From contig JABZFO010000007.1 in assembly GCA_014237405.1 (NCBI GenBank), positions 1-35,886 on the forward strand: 35,886 nucleotides of DNA, in the 5' to 3' direction. Source of the DNA: Desulfosarcina sp. GTDB lineage: Bacteria; Desulfobacterota; Desulfobacteria; Desulfobacterales; Desulfosarcinaceae. The first letter of the stretch is position 1; each line of letters begins with the position of its first letter. The notes beneath the pieces were generated by a model, which saw only the letters and a program-made list of their open reading frames with translations, did not search any database and had not been told where the DNA came from. The translations under genes were made by a program, and so were the position numbers. This document shows positions 8,130 through 16,686 of this stretch, piece after piece.

Positions 8130-9653
8130 CTAAATAGTGTCCACGTTGATGAGGGGGCGTGCCAGCATCTTTTCATAAAGATCAATGTATTGACGCGCCG
8201 TGACCGCATGACTGAAGGTAGCGGCGCTCCGGATCATAATTCGTTCGATCTGGGCACTTTTTATTTTCAAAGGAAGATTGTAAAATTCAATGGCCTCGTC
8301 AATGGCCCAGGACAGGCCATTGGAATCAAAATCCTTGAAAAGAAAGCCGTTCCCCGTGTTGTTAGCGACATCCATGTGGGTGATTGTATCGTGGATCCCG
8401 CCGGTATCGTGGGCAACCGGCAGCGAGCCGTAGATGGGGCCGATCATCTGGGGCAGACCGCATGGTTCAAAACGCGAAGGCATCATCACGAAGTCAGAGG
8501 CTCCGTATGCCAATCGGGCCAGGCGCTCGTCGAAGTCGCAAATCGCTACCCGCCTGCTCAGGTTGTGGAACTGCACGATCTCTTTGAAATATTGTTGAAA
8601 CTCCCCATTGGCCACAAAGACGATTTCCAGATTCTGCTCCCGGTAGCGTGAAACAACATCATAGAGGACCTCCGCCAACAGCTGACATCCTTTTTGAACT
8701 GTGTCGAGACGGGAAGGCCAGAAGAAAAGGGGCGCCTGGTCAGCCTCAATAAGGCCTAAGATTCTTTGCAACGCGCGCTTGTTTTTCTGTTTGCCGGCAA
8801 CATGATTTTTGGGGTGGAATTCAAGCACCAGATCCTCGTCGGTGGCGGGATTGAAAGAAGGATCCGGCGCATTGAGGATGCCCACCGCACAGTCGGCGTT
8901 GAATTTATTGGCCAACTCCTGTTTCAATGGCGCCTCAACAAAATCATGTCGTCCTTCAATCAACTCCCCCAAGAAGGTCGAGCTGACCGTATTGACAAAG
9001 TGGGCGGCAAAAACACCGCTGGCGAGGAGGTCCACGGGATTGGTTTCCCGTGTTCCTTCGTAATCATAGCCCATGCGCTCATAATAAAGATGCTGCCAGA
9101 AATAGGCCGAATCGATGCCCCTCTCTTCGATATGAGAGAGCAGGGACTTCATGCTATAAATGTTATGGATCGTAAAAAGACAGGGGATACCCGCCTGCTT
9201 TGCCATGGCCGGAATCAGACCGGTCATCCAGTCGTTGCAATGGATAAGATCCGGCTGCACACGGGGAACAATGTTGTTGATGATCTCCCGCTGAAAGGCA
9301 AGGGCGATTTTCATGTTTTCACCCTCGTAATTGGAGTAAACCCGGTTCATGTAGAAAAAAGCCCTGTCTTCGGCCAGGTGAATCCGATCATCAGGCATTA
9401 TCTTTCGGATGGTGTTGATATCCTTTTTGATAATCGGGGGCAGATGGTGGTTGAACATGGCGCGGTAATTCGGCAGCGCAACGTGAACATCGGCTCCCTG
9501 GTCGAACAGCGCACTGATGAGGGCGGCGGACACATCGGCCATTCCGCCGGCCTTGGCCTTCAGATAATTGGCGATATTACCCATGTTGTCGGGCAAATAA
9601 GTCACTTCCGGGGTCACGATAAGAATGCGGGGATTGCTCTGGGTAGCGGTCAT
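8130..9653 (-). CDS. GT5-family glycogen/starch synthase homologue
   Basis: 507 aa, about the usual length of bacterial GlgA. The N-terminal domain begins ILIVTPEVTYL and has KAGGMADV (residues 34-41), a variant of the canonical KTGGLADV ADP-glucose-binding loop. The C-terminal domain has FWPSRLDTVQKG and MMPSRFEPCGLPQM followed by HDTGGIHDT, the hallmark E-x7-E region of GT5 enzymes. GlgA transfers glucose from ADP-glucose to an alpha-1,4-glucan. Here no branching enzyme, GlgC or phosphorylase is near; the neighbours are ligases and hydrolases. A special glycosyl acceptor is therefore possible. Ribosome site AAAGGAGT precedes ATG 9653, and the gap to the upstream ATP-grasp gene is only 29 bp, so they are probably cotranscribed. 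Confidence 0.8.
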   Translation of the reverse strand: MTATQSNPRILIVTPEVTYLPDNMGNIANYLKAKAGGMADVSAALISALFDQGADVHVALPNYRAMFNHHLPPIIKKDINTIRKIMPDDRIHLAEDRAFFYMNRVYSNYEGENMKIALAFQREIINNIVPRVQPDLIHCNDWMTGLIPAMAKQAGIPCLFTIHNIYSMKSLLSHIEERGIDSAYFWQHLYYERMGYDYEGTRETNPVDLLASGVFAAHFVNTVSSTFLGELIEGRHDFVEAPLKQELANKFNADCAVGILNAPDPSFNPATDEDLVLEFHPKNHVAGKQKNKRALQRILGLIEADQAPLFFWPSRLDTVQKGCQLLAEVLYDVVSRYREQNLEIVFVANGEFQQYFKEIVQFHNLSRRVAICDFDERLARLAYGASDFVMMPSRFEPCGLPQMIGPIYGSLPVAHDTGGIHDTITHMDVANNTGNGFLFKDFDSNGLSWAIDEAIEFYNLPLKIKSAQIERIMIRSAATFSHAVTARQYIDLYEKMLARPLINVDTI

Positions 9654-9682
9654 GCGCTGCGACTCCTTTCAATCGTCAGTGC

Positions 9683-10888
9683 TCAATCGATAGGTCTATC
9701 CGGAACCGGCATGGAAGCATGGAAATCTTTAATAAACCGTTCGGTGTAGCTCCCAATGAGAGCATTTACCCGCTGCGAACTATCAGAACGTACGATGAGT
9801 CCCACATGATGTCGCTTATCTAACCTCCAGACAATTTCAGGATCATCATAGGAAGTGGTATCCGGAATTTCTTGCCGAGCCAGGGAAATGACAATACCGG
9901 CATAATCCTCCCGAAATTCAGGCAATCGATAGAGCTTGGTCTTGGCGGCAAATGCCACCTTGGCCCACTCGGCCCAAAGATTGATACCGGAAGCTGTTTC
10001 AACCAACTCTGCGATGTGTGCCCCGCCGACCCGTGCCGCCGTTTCGAGGAAGTAAAATTCACCATCATCCCCTCCTTTAATAAACTCGGTATGGGTGACA
10101 CCTTGCACCAGCCCGAATCGGGTAATCACTTTATCGTTTAAGGATCTTAAAATGGGTTCCTCCGATGCGTCCCTCTCCAGCGTACAGGATGCAAAGATAC
10201 CGCCTTCGTGGGCGACACTCATGGGGGGCTCCTTGTATTTGTGCATGGCGGCAAACCGCACCTTGCCTTCGGAAACAATAGAATCAACATGATAGATATC
10301 ACCCGGAACAAATTTTTCCAGCAGGTTGAATGATTGCTGATCACCCAAGGTTTCGACGGTCTGCCAGAGTTGTTCGGCGGTTTCGATTTTTTTAATCCCG
10401 ATCGCCGATGCCTGGGAGCGTGGTTTGAGCACCCAGGGTGCCGGCACCCGATGCAGAAATTCTTTAAGTTTATCATGATTGAGTACGTGGATAAACTCTG
10501 GCACCCGTATACCCAGTTCCCTTGCCCGCATACGCATGGCCAGTTTATCCCGAAAATACCTGGCCGTGGTATCTCCCATGCCGGGAAGACGTAAATGCTC
10601 ACGCAGTGTGGCGGCCGTTTCCACATCGAAATCATCCAATGCAACGATGATGTCAAAAATATACGTTCGTGCAAGATAACTGACGCCGCAAATAACCTGT
10701 TCACGGTTGAACAAATCCGGCATGGCGTGAACTTCATCAATCGCGTCTCGGGGCCATTCGGCATCAAGCAATTTTTCCTTGGTTAAAAGTATGACACGGC
10801 ACCCTAGTCGTTTGCATTGGCGAATAAATTCCGCGCCTTTGAAATAGCTTGCGATACACAGAAATGTGATGGGACGTATTTCAGCCAT
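9683..10888 (-). CDS. ATP-grasp ligase, biotin-carboxylase-like type
   Basis: 401 aa from ATG 10888 (M-A-E-I-R-P), which has AGGGAGGT at the right distance; an upstream in-frame ATG at 10912 lacks one. A Rossmann-like pre-domain (1-100) is followed by [20 protein letters not shown] (about 99-118), the ATP lysine in [14 protein letters not shown] (Lys155), and the metal/ATP motif [17 protein letters not shown] (Glu282), as in ATP-grasp enzymes of the CarB/biotin carboxylase/L-amino-acid-ligase kind. It should couple a carboxylate with an amine or thiol using ATP. It lies directly before the GT5 gene in a tight leftward run. No substrate assignment is possible from the sequence. Confidence 0.78.
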   Translation of the reverse strand: MAEIRPITFLCIASYFKGAEFIRQCKRLGCRVILLTKEKLLDAEWPRDAIDEVHAMPDLFNREQVICGVSYLARTYIFDIIVALDDFDVETAATLREHLRLPGMGDTTARYFRDKLAMRMRARELGIRVPEFIHVLNHDKLKEFLHRVPAPWVLKPRSQASAIGIKKIETAEQLWQTVETLGDQQSFNLLEKFVPGDIYHVDSIVSEGKVRFAAMHKYKEPPMSVAHEGGIFASCTLERDASEEPILRSLNDKVITRFGLVQGVTHTEFIKGGDDGEFYFLETAARVGGAHIAELVETASGINLWAEWAKVAFAAKTKLYRLPEFREDYAGIVISLARQEIPDTTSYDDPEIVWRLDKRHHVGLIVRSDSSQRVNALIGSYTERFIKDFHASMPVPDRPID

Positions 10889-10920
10889 TGTTTTTACCTC
10901 CCTGAAAAACACGATATTAG

Positions 10921-10937
10921 GGATTCGTTGCGAATCC
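10921..10937. repeat. Short perfect hairpin between two leftward genes
   Basis: GGATTCG/CGAATCC with a 3-base loop lies between the 11060 gene (stop) and the 9683 gene (start). On the minus strand it is not followed directly by a T-run, so it is at most a weak terminator or RNA-processing hairpin. Confidence 0.3.
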
Positions 10938-11059
10938 GGGCAGCCTCGAACCGTTGGGTCGTCAAGTGGTGATCGGTTATTTGCTATTTGGATTGTGGTA
11001 TCATTCCGAATTTAGCATCACGGAAATATTGCAAATTTGAACAGGTCCTTACTTTGGCC

Positions 11060-12655
11060 TCAATCAAGCCAGCAAATTGGCGCCATCCCCAATCCGGCCT
11101 CGCGCTTGTCGGTCATTCCCAGTTCGTTTTTTACCGCCAAAATGGCTCCCATATTGGAAAACCAGCCTCGCCCGGCCGCGTCATTTTTTATTTTCCGGGT
11201 TGGATCTTTACTCGTGTAGTGGGTGCGGCTAAGCGCCAGGATGCACCTGGCTTCATTGGGCGAATTGGGTATGGCCGGCGAACCCGCATGAAATACCAAC
11301 CGGGTTTCGGAACAGAATCCTGCCAAAGCGTCGGGATCCGTCAACTCCTCATTGATATTCGGCATCACCGGCGTGGCCCAGAACATATCCTGGGCCAGCA
11401 TGGGCTCTTCGGAACAATACTTTTCCACCACGGCAAGATCCGGGCTGACGAAGACCCCCTTGGAACTCATCCCGTGCAGCGGTTTGACGGCCAACTGCTT
11501 CAACTGATCCGGATTCTTGCGGAAAGATTCCAGTAGACTTGGGGTAATATTGTGTGTTTGCGGTGCGACACCAACACCTTCCAGCATACACAGGTTGGTA
11601 ATGGAGCTTTTATCGATCAGGTAAAAACCGGCAATATGCTTCGACAGATCCGGCCAAAGGGCCGGCGTTGCATATATTCGCCGGAGGCGTTCGATGACCT
11701 CAGGTTTTCCTTCGGCGGTCATCTTTTTGAGAAACTTTTGGAAATCTGTGTCCACCAGCCTGGAGATGACTTTGTTAATTGTTTCGGTCTTCCCCTCCCA
11801 ACGGTAACCAAGCTGGTCGCCCTCGAACGACACATCCTGGGGATCGAGAATCAGCGGCTCCCCAGTGGGATCGCCTTGGCTCATAAATTTCGCCAACAGG
11901 GCCAGATTCTGAAAACTGGGCTGGTTGCGGGGATCGATCTCCAGGAAAAGAATCCGCTCGCGATGATTCTCCGATCCGTGGATATAGGTGGCCAGGACCT
12001 GCTCATCCAGTTCTGCATCGGTAAGCGGGCGATTATCCCTTTTGGCCAGGGTGAATACGGAATCATCATAGGCGCCGGTGTTTCGCGCCGATCGAATGCA
12101 CTCCCTGAGCCATCCATAGTAGGTATCCACACTCTGGGCCTCCAGTATTTTGGCATAGAGATGGTCACCGGAAGCTTTAAATTCGTCAAAGTCCATGCCT
12201 CGCTTGGAGTTGGCGCCGTATACGAGAACGTCAAAGGCCAGGTCCGGTTCAACGGTCAGATAATACCGGTGCAGAATTTCGGCCATCTCCTCGGTAATCC
12301 ATCCTTCCGGCATCCGTTTTATCAGGTAATCCGGACCTTCATCCTTGAGATGCTTCCGGGCCAGAGCATAAAGAATGCGGGAGGTCGCCCAGAGGATCTC
12401 AATAAGGTATGGCGGCATATGGAGGGGAAGGGCCCAGGGAAGATCCCCCGCCCCATAAATCGGCACAAACAATCCTTTGTCGATAAGGCTCTGATAATAA
12501 CCATCGACCACTTTTTTGTTTTGGGTGATGCGTTCATTTTTTTCCAGCGCCCGACGGGTCTGTGCAATGCGGATCCCTTCGTCAACCTTTTTTTCAATCT
12601 CCTGCAACATTTCAAGTGCCTGCTCCAGGCTTGGCAAATTTTCTTTGTTGCACAT
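11060..12655 (-). CDS. Uncharacterised 531-aa protein with ATP-grasp-like C-terminal half
   Basis: ATG 12655 with a good AAAGGAG site. I do not recognise a named family. The N-terminal half (1-300) is helical and charged, with LPWALPLHMPPYLIE (about 72-86) and no signal or membrane segment. The C-terminal half has signs of an ATP-grasp fold: LIDKSS (about 346-351) then MLEGVGVAPQTH (357-368), as in the 'K ... lead helix' before the ATP site; LAVKPLHGMSSKGV (Lys391), like the KP-x2-G-x-(S)-x-G-V ATP-binding loop; EEPMLAQDMF, like the adenine hinge; and SETRLVF, like the ExR motif. This is inference from motifs only. It is the first intact gene of the leftward cluster, and its partners are two clear ATP-grasp ligases. 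Confidence 0.6.
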   Translation of the reverse strand: MCNKENLPSLEQALEMLQEIEKKVDEGIRIAQTRRALEKNERITQNKKVVDGYYQSLIDKGLFVPIYGAGDLPWALPLHMPPYLIEILWATSRILYALARKHLKDEGPDYLIKRMPEGWITEEMAEILHRYYLTVEPDLAFDVLVYGANSKRGMDFDEFKASGDHLYAKILEAQSVDTYYGWLRECIRSARNTGAYDDSVFTLAKRDNRPLTDAELDEQVLATYIHGSENHRERILFLEIDPRNQPSFQNLALLAKFMSQGDPTGEPLILDPQDVSFEGDQLGYRWEGKTETINKVISRLVDTDFQKFLKKMTAEGKPEVIERLRRIYATPALWPDLSKHIAGFYLIDKSSITNLCMLEGVGVAPQTHNITPSLLESFRKNPDQLKQLAVKPLHGMSSKGVFVSPDLAVVEKYCSEEPMLAQDMFWATPVMPNINEELTDPDALAGFCSETRLVFHAGSPAIPNSPNEARCILALSRTHYTSKDPTRKIKNDAAGRGWFSNMGAILAVKNELGMTDKREAGLGMAPICWLD

Positions 12656-12736
12656 AAGTCGGCTCCTTTATTGTGGGTTATCTTTTGAACCGTGAACCCC
12701 CGAACCTCCGAATCCATGAACGGATACGCGGATAAG

Positions 12737-13755
12737 TTATTCGTTCCCGTTGATCACCTGTTTAGCAAAGTCAAAAAGGATATTCGTGTAGGTCGAAATG
12801 CTTTCCAGATCGATCCATTCATGGTCAGAGTGATGCCCTGCGCAAACCGGCTTTGAAATGATCACCGGGATTTTGTATCTGGTAAAAAAGCGGGCGTCGG
12901 AAGCGCCTTCGCTCCGATAAATAGGCATGGGGTGGGACAGGTGGCGCTCGGCGGCCTCCTGGAACAGGCGACTGCACCAAAGCCCCATATCCAGGTAAAA
13001 GTTGTCCCCCACCACCTGGGGCTCAAATTTCCCCCTCTCGCCCACAATTTTTTGCACCCGAGCCTTTATTTCTTCCGCCGTCTGTCCTTCGATAAAGCGC
13101 AAATCAAAGCTGGCTTCACAAGCATCCGGCACCTTATTGGCCGCATCGCCTGCCGATATTTTACCAAAATTCAAGGTTTGGGTCCATTGTTCAGGGGAGT
13201 TGACAATAGGAAATTCCTTGCGCAAATCCGAATAGATCGCCAGCATCTTGTCAATGGCATTTTCGCCCAACCACGGCCTGGACCCATGGGCTGACTTGCC
13301 GGAGGTTTTCACCCGAAAAAGGAAGACTCCTTTTTCTTCCGCTTCAATATGAAAATTATCACCACCATCCGGCAGAAAACACACTTTTGGCCTCAGTCCT
13401 ACTTCATTCAGCAAATAACCAATCCCTTTGTTGCCGCCGATTTCCTCATCAAAAGTAAACACCAGGAGAATTTTCTCCTTGCCGGACTTGAGGCGATCCC
13501 AGACATTAAAGAATACCGGAACACCACATCCAAATGGCACGACAGCATCAGGGCGGGGGCCAGGGTTTCAACATCAAGCCCCACAAGAAGAGAGGGATAA
13601 GGAGCGGAAGGGATCAATCTCGTCTTCAAGCCGCGCTTTTCCGCTTCAACCTTCAGCAGATCGCGGCAGCGATCATGTTCCGACATGTTTTCGGGATCAT
13701 GAGTAGTTTTTAGACGGATGAGTTGTTTGAACAATTCGAGATAGTGATGCTCCAT
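12737..13755 (-). pseudogene. M20-family metallopeptidase, internal deletion with frameshift
   Basis: The N-terminal part (ATG 13755, ribosome site AGGAG) runs MEHHYLELFKQLIRL ... LMLSCHLDVV, where His and Asp of HLD are M20 metal ligands. At about 13515-13525 the frame changes, and the second part reads VFFNVWDRLKSGKEK ... FTFDEEIGGNKG ... (EE catalytic/metal pair), SAHGSRPW, and AGHHSDHEW near the end, all typical of M20 peptidases/deacylases. Between HLDVV and VFFNVWD about 40 residues that normally carry the bridging metal Asp (G-R-G-x2-D) are missing. As written the enzyme cannot be active. In an intact relative it would deacylate or cleave a small peptide-like substrate. It would be the first gene of the leftward cluster. 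Confidence 0.75.
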
Positions 13756-13874
13756 GATAAGCTCCTTTCTTATGTCCGATTTTCCGGCACATGCTTTTTC
13801 CAGGTAACTATGGTGTCTGTTTTTCCTTAAAATTGTGGCCTTCAGGATTCCAAATATTTATAAAGTAAATCCTG

Positions 13875-14456
13875 TCACTCCGGCTCGTGAATCTGTTTGA
13901 GTATTAATCTTTTAATGGGCTCACGAATTGCACTGCCTTGTGGTAACGCAATACCGTATTCCTGCCTGGAGAAGACTAACCATATAATAATGCCAACAAT
14001 AACCAAGCCTCCGATAAGCGTTCCTATGATCCGCAGGAATTCGGTCGACAAAAACCTTTTAAATACAGCCTTCCAAAGGCTGCCTTTTTTTGCCTCGACA
14101 GCAATACCCAAGCCTGTATTGAAAAATGAATGGGTAAAATCAAATAGTTTTTTACGGTCGGTGTAAGCGTGAGAGCGGTGACTACAGCATCCAATGATTC
14201 ATCGGTTACATCATCAAGTATATCTTTTATTATGCGTTCTTTATATTCATATTTCAAGCCCATTTCGTTAACAATATTTTCCCATAGCTCAATGCTTATA
14301 CCAGTCCATCTACCTTCGTTTGTTTTAAAAGAAAATGGCGGTGCTTCAAAGGTTCCAACCACCAATACCTTTTTTGCGGTAGTCTCAGTCTGTGCCTGAA
14401 TTTTACACGGTATCGTGAAGATAAACAGAGTTAGGAGTATAGTTATTCCGTATCAT
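13875..14456 (-). pseudogene. Remnant of a GluR0-like receptor channel / amino-acid-binding protein
   Basis: Reading leftward from ATG 14456, an early frame slip is followed by a signal peptide (TILLTLFIFTIPCKIQA), then a solute-binding lobe (VVGTFEAPPFSFKTNEGRW ... GISIELWENIVNEMG ... DAVVTALTLTPTVK). Near 14115 the frame changes and a membrane segment follows (LIGGLVIVGIIIWLVF), continuing straight into QEYGIALPQGSAIREPI, which belongs to the end of the second binding lobe. This is the layout of prokaryotic ionotropic glutamate-receptor-like channels (binding lobe, TM1, pore loop, TM2, binding lobe), but the pore loop, TM2 and most of lobe 2 are missing. At least three lesions are present, so it cannot be functional as written. 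Confidence 0.65.
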
Positions 14457-14499
14457 CAATAGGTCGGCCTGGGTAAATACGAAACCACATTTATCCTTC

Positions 14500-14802
14500 C
14501 TACCCGCAGGTGCCGCAGTTATAGTTTTCTCTTCCTGTGTCCAAATTTCCGGTAACCATGAATCCAACAGGTGTAAAGTCGATGATGATTGGTTTAGACG
14601 CGGCGATTAAATCCTTATCGACGACATATTTAAAACCGTCCACGTCTAACTGCTCATCCGTCTCTTTTGGCTCATCCAGAGCCAGTGCAAGCGAGGGCGG
14701 CCCTCACCCGCCGGCGTTATAAAAAATCCGGATGGGTGTAATCTCTTTGTCCTGAAAATATTCTGCGAGCTTTGTGGTCGCCGATTCTGTTACATGAAGC
14801 AT
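14500..14802 (-). CDS. HesB/IscA-like selenoprotein with in-frame UGA (Sec33)
   Basis: 100 aa when the TGA at 14706-14704 is read as selenocysteine; a standard reading would stop at residue 32. ATG 14802 has AAAGGAG at 14811-14817. The protein runs VTESATTKLAEYF ... IRIFYNAGG-U-GPPSLALALDEP ... VDGFKYVVDKDLI ... IIIDFTPVGFMV ... NYNCGTCG-stop (TAG 14502-14500). In HesB/IscA-like Fe-S proteins the position of U is the first metal-binding Cys, before G-P-x-L-x-L-x-L-D-E, and a C-terminal C-G-x-C pair follows. HesB-like selenoproteins with Sec here are an established bacterial family. A hairpin of SECIS type lies 20 nt after the UGA. The gene starts 22 bp after the ACR3/USP gene and is probably cotranscribed with it. 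The reading frame is conserved well past the UGA, which argues against a chance stop. Confidence 0.82.
14668..14684 (-). promoter_or_regulatory. Candidate bacterial SECIS hairpin in the HesB-like gene
   Basis: On the minus strand TGGCTC and GAGCCA form a perfect 6-bp stem around the loop TGGAT, beginning about 19-20 nt after the UGA. Bacterial SECIS elements lie immediately downstream of the Sec codon, within the coding region, with the apical loop some 16-37 nt away and carrying a G-U-type loop. Position and shape fit; the loop sequence is only loosely typical. Confidence 0.55.
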
Positions 14803-14823
14803 TGGGGTTTCTCCTTTAAAAAG

Positions 14824-16312
14824 TCATACGTTATTTTTACCGGCTTGACTGATCTGTTCATCAGGTTTTTCTGTTTTATGCCATTTTCGCGGCGTTACGA
14901 GAGATGCTTCCTCGGGAAGGCGAATCACCATCACCGGTACATAACTTAGCCGGATGACATCGCTGGCCGTGCTTCCGATAATTCGTTCTTCCATTTTGCC
15001 ATGGCCGTGGGTTCCCATGATGATGAGATCGAAGTTACCTTCCTGCGCGGTGGATACAATCTGTTTAACCGGGTTGCCCACTTTGACAATTACATTGTCC
15101 TCGGTTAACGGGCACTGGGGAAGTTCTTTGGTAACGTTGCGTGACGTTTCCCTGATGCGCTGATAAATGGCATCTTTGGCTTTTCCGATGCCGTTGATAT
15201 GAAAGTCCGCCCACACCGTAACTTTTGCGGCGAAGCCGTTTCCGATGCTGCATGCATAGCGGACCGCATGGCGGGCCGTGTCGGACAGATCGGTGGCGTA
15301 CAGGATCTTTTGGATGGGCGGGACCATCGGTTCGCCCATTGATGTCAGTTTAGAGGGAAGCGCGGTTACCGTGGCCGTGTTCATCGCAGGCATGGGATCC
15401 GGCTGTGGTGCGAGCTGTTTTTTGGCATCGCCGAAAATTTTACCCACGAGGCGCACGTACCAGGCGGCGGACTGGATCTGGATCACATAGGCCAGCGCAA
15501 TGAGCAGGGCAATGGTCAGGCCCTGCTTGCCGAATGCCGTCATGGCGATGGCCAGAGCGATGGACAGATCGCGCATCACCACCCCGAAAACCATGGCGAT
15601 GGCATCCTCGCGCTTAAAAAACACCCTGCCGGCAATGGAAAGCATCACGTAGGTGAGGAGATAAAAGACCGTGAGAGGGATTAGAATGGTAACGATATCT
15701 CCCGGATTGGCAATGATGTTTTTAGCCTTTAAAGACATGGCCACGAAGGCGATCAGGATGACACCCAATGCCGAAAAGGGGGGGAATTTCGGTTTGATGC
15801 GATCATTCCACGCCTGGTTGCCGTACTTCTTTTTCACGGCGTATTGAGTCAGCAGGCCCCCAAGCAGCGGCACGAAAACAAACAGGACAATCTGCTTGAA
15901 CATGTGCAGCATATCCACATCGATGGTGGCACTCATGAAGACCTTCGTATAAACCGGTGCTGCCAACGCGCCGAGCACCAGTCCGAAGACGACCATTTTG
16001 ATGGCTGCTTCCTTGTTGCCCTTGGCGAACCCGGTCCAGGAAATAGTCATGCCCGACGTGGGCAGTACGCCGATGAGAAACAGCCCGACGGCCCACAGGC
16101 CATATTTTTCCGGACCGCCGGAGAAAAACAGCTTCCCGGTGTATTACATCCAGGGTAACCATCATGGGGTACACCATGATAAAGGTCACGGGAATGATGA
16201 ACTGCTTGAGCGGTGCGGCATTAAAAAAATATCCGTATAGCAATCCGACGGTCATGGATACCGGGATCGACCACACCAGGTTTTTCTGAAGAAATGAGAG
16301 CACTCGCCACAT
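14824..16312 (-). pseudogene. ACR3/bile-acid-symporter-type transporter fused to a universal stress domain, frame broken
   Basis: Starts MWRVLSFLQKNLVWSIP at 16312 with membrane segments up to VYPMMVTLDV; near 16140-16165 the frame shifts and the rest continues LFFSGGPEKYGLWAVG ... TSGMTISWTGFAKGN ... to 14824. Relatives of the ACR3 arsenite-permease/BASS superfamily carry roughly 40 more residues at this break, so a segment seems deleted. After about ten membrane helices comes a UspA-like domain (IQKILYATDLSDTARHAVRYA ... VGNPVKQIV ... MGTHGHGKMEERIIGST) with the G-x2-G-x9-G-S/T nucleotide motif intact. Transporter/Usp fusions suggest nucleotide-controlled transport of arsenite or an organic anion; substrate unknown. 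A -24/-12 promoter and GTAACG repeats lie upstream. Probable operon with the HesB-like selenoprotein gene. Confidence 0.72.
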
Positions 16313-16384
16313 ACTAATCTCCTTTTTGTCAATTTAATATAGAACTCACTTGTGATTGATGTCTTAACGGTTGCTGGGATATAA

Positions 16385-16399
16385 CCAACATTCATGCCA
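16385..16399 (-). promoter_or_regulatory. Sigma-54 promoter candidate for the ACR3/USP-HesB genes
   Basis: On the minus strand TGGCAT-N5-TTGG, against the consensus TGGCAC-N5-TTGC. It is a two-mismatch match that keeps both critical GG and G positions. The predicted start is about 60 nt before ATG 16312, and the GTAACG activator sites lie 110-155 bp further upstream, the usual distance for sigma-54 enhancers. Confidence 0.5.
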
Positions 16400-16507
16400 C
16401 TGTGGTGCTATAATTAAAATTTTATAAAAGATTTATTAAAACAGGAGGTTAAAAAAATATAAAGTGCGATAAGTGAGGGCGGGACTGAAAATGGAGGAGT
16501 TGTGCAG

Positions 16508-16552
16508 CGTTACCTTTGTTTCCGCGGCCCTAAGAGTAACGCAATGGTAACG
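16508..16552. promoter_or_regulatory. GTAACG repeat cluster, putative activator binding site
   Basis: CGTTACC at 16508-16514 (inverted) and GTAACG at 16536-16541 and 16547-16552, the latter two 11 bp apart (one helical turn). The same hexamer occurs three times upstream of the OsmC gene and the 18988 activator gene. Likely upstream activating sequence for that activator. Confidence 0.5.
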
Positions 16553-16599
16553 GTTTTGTCGTCACGTCAAATGAGCCCAATCAGATAACGACATCGTCG

Positions 16600-16621
16600 G
16601 GGCAACCCCCTGTGGTTGCCC
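16600..16621. terminator. Perfect 8-bp hairpin after the flavoprotein gene
   Basis: GGGCAACC/GGTTGCCC with a 6-base loop, 66 bases beyond the stop of the leftward flavoprotein gene. No T-run follows, so it is a candidate RNA 3'-end structure rather than a textbook intrinsic terminator. Confidence 0.35.
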
Positions 16622-16686
16622 TGTTTCAAATGATTGGGATGGGTCAAACTACTGTATAGGACGGTTACAGGGACAGGGACGCGCTC

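Larger units (their letters stand above)
16313..16686. other. 374-bp regulatory intergenic region
   Basis: There is no gene here. It holds the sigma-54-like promoter and GTAACG sites listed separately, a GGGCAACC hairpin, an extended -10-like TGCTATAAT on the plus strand (16406-16414), and an AGGAGG at about 16443-16448 that is not followed by any start codon. The last two may belong to a lost rightward gene or an untranslated RNA; nothing more can be supported. Confidence 0.4.

Noticed and set aside
13530..13548. TGGCACGACAGCATC as a sigma-54 promoter
   Set aside because: It lies inside the M20 gene, lacks the TTGC half at proper spacing, and faces no gene start.
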